A DNA stretch of 64,000 nucleotides from Xestospongia bergquistia (taxonomy: Eukaryota; Porifera; Demospongiae; Haplosclerida; Petrosiidae): NCBI GenBank assembly GCA_963965975.1, contig OZ014411.1, positions 21,046,446 to 21,110,445 on the forward strand. The letters run 5' to 3'. The position numbers were made by a program, and so were the translations under genes. Shown piece by piece: positions 59,427-64,000 of this stretch. The notes beneath the pieces are model-generated. The model made no database searches and had not been told where the DNA came from. It saw only the letters and a list, made by a program, of their open reading frames with translations. The first letter of the stretch is position 1; each line of letters starts with the position of its first letter.

Positions 59427-62026
59427 ATGGCAGCTCATCGTTTACGAAAAGAGCTAGGTAATTATTTATTCTATTAGTGAATTAAGTGTGATATCATTTC
59501 AGATATAACTCATTTGAGCGAGGCTTTACAAATCTTGGGGAAAAGCTTTTTTCCAACACCAAGATGGTTAGATTTGGGTCTCAATCTAGGTCTATTCCAT
59601 ACAACTTTGGAAGCTATTAAAGCTAATTGTAGAGATGATGTCAGAGAATGTCTGCGTGAATGCTTAGTAAAATGGTTAAATAGATTTGACCATGTTGATG
59701 CTGGGTCAACGTACTATGCCTTAATTAATGCTATTGATGAGATAGGAGAACATGCTGCTGCTGAAAATGTCAAGAAAATAGGTAAGTAAATTTAATTATT
59801 AAGTACAAAATATCTTATTACTTTTTAGTGGAATTGAATACTCCTGCTTGCCAAGTATTACAGAAACACTTTGAAAGTCTCATGCAACTCACTCTTCCTA
59901 TGGAAATAGTTCATATGCTATTTGCTGAAGGAGTTATCTCTAAGACAACATTTGATGATGTAGAAAAATCGGAAGGTTCTTTGAGTGATGAAAGCTTGTG
60001 GATAATATGTAGTACAGTGTCTTTGGAGCCCAAGGTATTGAAAAAATTTGCCTATATCTTATTAAAATCAGAAGATACGTCACATGTAGCAAAAGATATA
60101 ATTCAAGAGTATGGTAGGTGACTGCTATTTTTATTGTGGTATTGTAATTGCTATATTTAATAGAGCAAACCTTCCCTCAAATATCTTTACCTCAAAAGCA
60201 ATCAGGTATGTGTATTGATTTTATTATACAATGTAATAGTGTGCCCCAATTTGTAAACTATTATTCATTAATAACTACTATTAATTATTGTAGAAATTTT
60301 GTTAGGTGATGTCACAGAGCTACATCTTCAGATTACTTATCAAAACATGTTTGATAAGATAAAGGTGACCTTTGGAAAGTTTATTGATGCTATTGCACCA
60401 CTCATTGAAAAGACCATCCCTTCGATGGCAAATCTTAAGACATATCTTCGGAGATGTTTCAGAGAATTAAAACCTCAGTTGAAGTCAGCCGAGTGTTTTG
60501 ATGATGTGATGGATGTAATAGAGGAAAGGTGCACTATAATTAACATAACCTGTGTAGAGGCTGTAATCGATCATTACAACATTGAAGAGGCTAAGCATCA
60601 TATTATGACCTACAAATCAGCTGTAGATGAATTCTGTGAAGAGGTTAAGCTTCGTCTATGTGAAAAGGAGAATATTGTGATAGGACCATCTCCTCCCCTC
60701 AAGTGTGAAACTATTGAGTTTGTTCTTGAATGGGAACTTGAAGATTATGTTTTAAAGCAGATAAGTGGAGTTTTAACAAAAGCATTTGAAGACATGGCAA
60801 AACATGTTCAAGTTAGAGTAATAAGGAAAGGCAATTCAATTGTTGTGACATGCTATGCTCCTCGAAATTTAATGGATTTTCTACAATTAAATGCTGAAAA
60901 GAATCTTGATACGCTTAAATCAATTGGAGTAATCAAGTTGACAGTAGGCTATTGTACTATTTGGGATGCCCACAAAAGACATGAGGTAAGGGACAAGAAT
61001 TATATTGATTGCCTATTGCCATTTACTTTTTTCTAGAAAGGAAGTATTTGTGAGAGTAGAACAGACTTAGCTAACGAAATAAAATCAACATTTGGTCAAG
61101 GTTTTCAAAATTACTTACAATTCCCTAGAAAACTATCTTTACAATTTTTATAGAGGATGTATTGTCAATGAAGCACTTGTTAGTACAGAAGCAAAATGAG
61201 GTTGACTCTGTGAAATCTAAAGGTAAAGGTAATTAAAATTTAACATGTAATTTGATAAGTTATTGTCAGTGAAGTGAGCAAAAAGTAAACTAGTAGAAAT
61301 TGGATGTTAAAGACTTTGTCGTATTTAAGAAAATGGAACAATTTAATTGGACTTGTTTTTAGCCATTGACAATGAATTGTTATGAATGCTGTCTATTATA
61401 TCAGCTCATTAATAGACATTTCCTGTGTAAACTAGTAATGCCCTCTGACCTTGTTGCTACAGTGTTTATATCTACTAACAGTTTTGGTATGGAGTTTTGA
61501 TGTCATTGAAGGTCTGATGTCAATGTCAAAGTAAATTAGTTGGAATCGAAAGAATATTTGATGAGAGAGAATTTGTCTTTATTTAAAAAATGAAACAATT
61601 TAGTTGGTTTTGTTTTTTAGCTATTGACAAAGAATTGTTATCAGTGAAAAGGATATTAGAAGAGAAGGATGTTGAGATATCTCAGTTGAAGTCAGAACTA
61701 CAAGACCAGGAAGGTAAACTCTTAAAATATATAGTGATAATTTTATTACCACTATTTATAGCTATTTGTAGTCAATTATTGTCTAATTGTGAAAAGAAAC
61801 AACAAGAGATAGATACATTATATGTGGAGATGCATTCAGTGAATCCACAATCTCAAGGAGAGATCAGTGATTTGAAAAAGATTATAAGTGGTATGCTGAT
61901 ATTATTTAATTTAAAAGTTAATGACATTGTTGTATTGTATAGATTTGCAATCAGAAGTGTCAGCATTAAAGTCTGAAGCAGCTAGCCAAGGAATTGAAGC
62001 AATTGCTTTTGAAAGTGGGTTATGAA
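59427..62026 (+). CDS. Death-CARD protein with coiled-coil cassette exons
   Basis: Exons: 59427-59457 (ATG, MAAHRLRKEL), 59503-59781 (Death fold: LSEALQILGKSFFPTPRWLD, LRECLVKWLNRF), 59829-60113 (CARD-like: MEIVHMLFAEGVISKTTFDD, LKSEDTSHVAKDIIQEYG), 60164-60205, 60294-60985 (about 230 residues with FDDVMDVIEERCTIIN and VRVIRKGNSIVVTCYAPRNL; no named domain), 61037-61100, 61154-61222, about 61621-61713, about 61762-61891, and about 61943-62026 (coiled coil, stop TGA). Nearly all introns are phase 1 and about 45-90 nt. If exon 61037 is not spliced, translation ends at TAG 61151-61153 instead. Death plus CARD implies an adaptor in apoptosis or innate signalling; partners unknown. Confidence 0.75.
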
Positions 62027-62165
62027 TATTGTCCATTATATCAGCTTCATAAATAGATATTCCCATAGAGGAAATACTATGTAAACTAGTAATGCCCACT
62101 GACCTTGTTGCTATGGTATTATATCTACTAACAGTTGGCTATAAAGTTTTAATGACATTGCTTTG
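61355..62165 (+). repeat. Intragenic duplication with a decayed cassette exon
   Basis: About 61350-61510 and 62015-62165 share sequence (TATATCAGCT ... AAACTAGTAATGCCC, GACCTTGTTGCTA, ATATCTACTAACAGTT). The block at 61363 begins like the real exon at 61621 (CATTGACAATGAATTGTTAT against CTATTGACAAAGAATTGTTAT) but then hits TGA: a dead duplicate of a coiled-coil exon. Confidence 0.7.
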
Positions 62166-62316
62166 TTGACAAACACCCTTGACATCATATGTAACTGTTC
62201 CCATGTGTCCAGATTATGGGCTTGAATTATGTATACGTACAATTTCATTGTAGCCAAAAGTAATGTTTCTTTTTGTGGTAGCTTAGTGAGAATTTATTCA
62301 TTTTGTTCCATAATAG

Positions 62317-62885
62317 GATGTACTCACCGTGTTGTGTGGGGAAGTGACAGTGTTCGTCTTTCTTCGCCCACTATTATAGAATGTGAGGAAGTGATGACTA
62401 AATTGATGATGCAAAATCAAACTGAAATACAATGGTGGATTGAGCTCTATACTTTATCATCTGACTGTTTGCTAACAGTATTTACTAAACTCAATGATTG
62501 TGTAGTAGTAAGGCTTGATATAAATGACACTCAATTTGATAACCACTGTATCTCTGAATTATGTCAAGTTTTGACCAACAACAAAACTATCGAGGGACTA
62601 AGTTTTTGGTCTTCTTCTCTTACTTCTACTGGTTTGGAGCTATTAAGTAATGCTGTCTCTGTTAATAATACACTCAAAGCATTAATTTTAACATCTGACA
62701 ATACCATCACAGATGAGGAGACACCTTATATTATTAGCATGCTATCAATGTTGGAAGTTTTACTTATAAATTTTTGTCCAAGCATTACCAATAATGGAAT
62801 GCAGCATATCTCACAAGCAGTGACTACCAACACATCACTGGCTCAAGTCTATATTAATGGTTGTGACCTATGTATTTGTTATTAG
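62317..62885 (+). CDS. Leucine-rich-repeat exon (RNase-inhibitor/NLR-type LRR)
   Basis: Open from acceptor TTCCATAATAG to TAG. After GCTHRVVWGS it has LRRs of about 28 residues: LDINDTQFDNHCISELCQVL, NNKTIEGLSFWSSSLTSTGL, NNTLKALILTSDNTITDEE, LEVLLINFCPSITNNGMQHI. The acceptor is phase 1, matching the phase-1 donors of the preceding Death-CARD coiled-coil exons, so this may be the alternative or true 3' end of that gene, giving Death-CARD-coil-LRR. Without transcript data it could equally be the last exon of a lost gene. There is no NACHT domain between. Confidence 0.65.
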
Positions 62886-63001
62886 TATTTTGTGATATGT
62901 GTTTGTTATTAGTATTATTATTATAATTATATAATTTCTTATTATTGGGTTCATAATACGTACTATCGTTGGGGGCGTGTTCATTGCGAGATAGATTAAA
63001 G

Positions 63002-63988
63002 ATGGCTCTTCTCTTTGAAGGTGGTAGCAGCGTTTCTGTGAACTTAGACCAGCAGTATACGTCCAGTAACTATTCTACTTGTACATCTCAACATTCAGAA
63101 TTATCTTATAAACAATTGCCAAGTAAAGACAATCACTACAATGCTGCAGACACTGGTGATGGTCCTATATTGAGTACATTAATTCGATCAGATGGTATGA
63201 CAATAAGCCAACAAGATACTTCAGAACTGGGATCAGTCATGACTTTTGATAATGATATGGTAAAGCAATATGATGATAGAGAAGGACATTCCAATTGTAT
63301 TGAAGTAAAGCCAGTAGTATCAAAACATAGAGTATGTTGTACAAAGAACAGTGAAGACTTAAGTGATCTGATATACTGTCGTAAATTACATGGAGTCCAT
63401 TTTAAAAGTCCAGTGGGAAAAGTGTCAAAAGAAATATCTCGTTGTTTACATGAAGTGAGTAAGTGTAAAAATAAGAGAAACTGTAAATTTATAAGAAATG
63501 TTTAGATAGACAAAATATGTTTATATGAAATTATTATAGTTGACTTTCAAAGTTTTAAGAATTAAGGTATAGTATTAATGAACTGTTTTGCCAGCTATCT
63601 AGACACTTAGTACTTAATAATACTATGATTGATAACAAACCATGTCATTATTACATTACAATGTTAACGATGTAGATGAAATAGGAATTATAGAATTAAT
63701 GAAATTATCCATAGCCTCAGATAGTAGAGGTGTCTTAAAAGAAAGCATTTTTACCATTTGAGTCTTTAAGTATCCTCTAGATATCATAGGCTCAATATAA
63801 CAACTTGTTCTCAGTTTAGTTATGATAATACACATTAATTTATAATATCCTTTATTGTATTAGTACAAACGTAACCTCATACATAATGTTACCAGAGTAC
63901 TGGGTGTTAAAGTGACATTGGACCTATTTCACAAAACAGCTAAAATACAATCAAGTGGAGGAGAATTAACATCTGACAATGAAAGAAG
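63002..63988 (+). CDS. phax: PHAX, phosphorylated adaptor for RNA export (first two exons; continues past window)
   Basis: Nuclear export adaptor that bridges capped snRNA and CBC to CRM1. Exon 1 63002-63454 (ATG; MALLFEGGSS) encodes an acidic, low-complexity N-terminus and ends SKEISRCLHE at a perfect donor GTGAGTAAG. Exon 2 63864-63988 (after TATTAG) encodes YKRNLIHNVTRVLGVKVTL, LFHKTAKIQSSGGELTSDN, then donor GTATTG. This is the PHAX RNA-binding domain (human: ...DLIarVVriiG..ka.eLl..TaevE..GG.....SRRRTPGGVF); the RRTPGG part lies beyond the window. Joining is phase 0. Reading through the donor gives an early stop (63503-63505), which I take as intronic. The N-terminus shows no family motif by eye. 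Confidence 0.75.
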
Positions 63989-64000
63989 GTATTGATAGAT

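Noticed and set aside
1-64000. tRNA, rRNA or snRNA genes
   Set aside because: None recognised by eye on either strand. A covariance-model scan would be needed to exclude them.

Overview
The window reads as an animal nuclear genome, most likely a demosponge (Amphimedon-like). It is AT-rich, has many short GT-AG introns (about 45-60 bp in the compact genes), and carries lineage-expanded families of Death, CARD, ankyrin, Roc and SAM proteins among decayed DNA transposons. The organism is an inference from gene content; no rRNA or mitochondrial marker is present.

Layout. 1-7.3 kb: the 3' part of a plus-strand ankyrin-Roc-COR-Death gene (DAPK/ROCO-like), with tandemly duplicated ankyrin exons. 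8.5-10.2 kb: a close copy of only its last three exons, including the Death exon. 10.4-15.3 kb: debris, comprising a PIWI-like exon, Ty3/gypsy RNase H and integrase pieces, an RCC1 fragment, an SH3 pseudogene and several duplicated non-coding blocks. 15.3-29.2 kb: two decayed copies of the nucleolar factor AATF/Che-1, with piggyBac, hAT and Ginger/gypsy-integrase fragments, an unclassified TIR element with an 8-bp target duplication, and a 78-bp minisatellite between or inside them. 29.9-32.1 kb: a two-gene PIF/Harbinger transposon (DDE transposase plus opposing MADF accessory gene). 32.7-35 kb: a minus-strand DIRS-type tyrosine-recombinase retroelement split by a BED-finger hAT element. 36.8-40 kb: another hAT element and a broken SAM-domain gene.

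40-48 kb: two copies, in opposite orientation, of a C2H2-finger, multi-exon, transposon-like family that I do not recognise by name. They flank an EGF/transmembrane gene fragment. 48-51 kb appears empty. 51.1-54.9 kb (minus): an intact 1256-residue single-exon membrane protein with a secreted beta-helix ectodomain and several transmembrane segments; its motifs resemble those of chlamydial Pmp proteins. 55-59.4 kb is mostly empty. 59.4-62.9 kb: a compact Death-CARD-coiled-coil gene with phase-1 cassette exons, followed by a leucine-rich-repeat exon in the same splice phase. 63.0 kb to the end: the first two exons of PHAX (snRNA export adaptor), which continues beyond the window.

How it fits together. 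Apparently functional host genes are few: the ankyrin-Roc-Death gene, the beta-helix membrane protein, the Death-CARD(-LRR) gene and PHAX. Two are apoptosis or innate-immunity-type modular proteins and one is a receptor-like surface protein. The 10-48 kb interior is dominated by nested, mutated mobile elements and by segmental duplicates of host genes.
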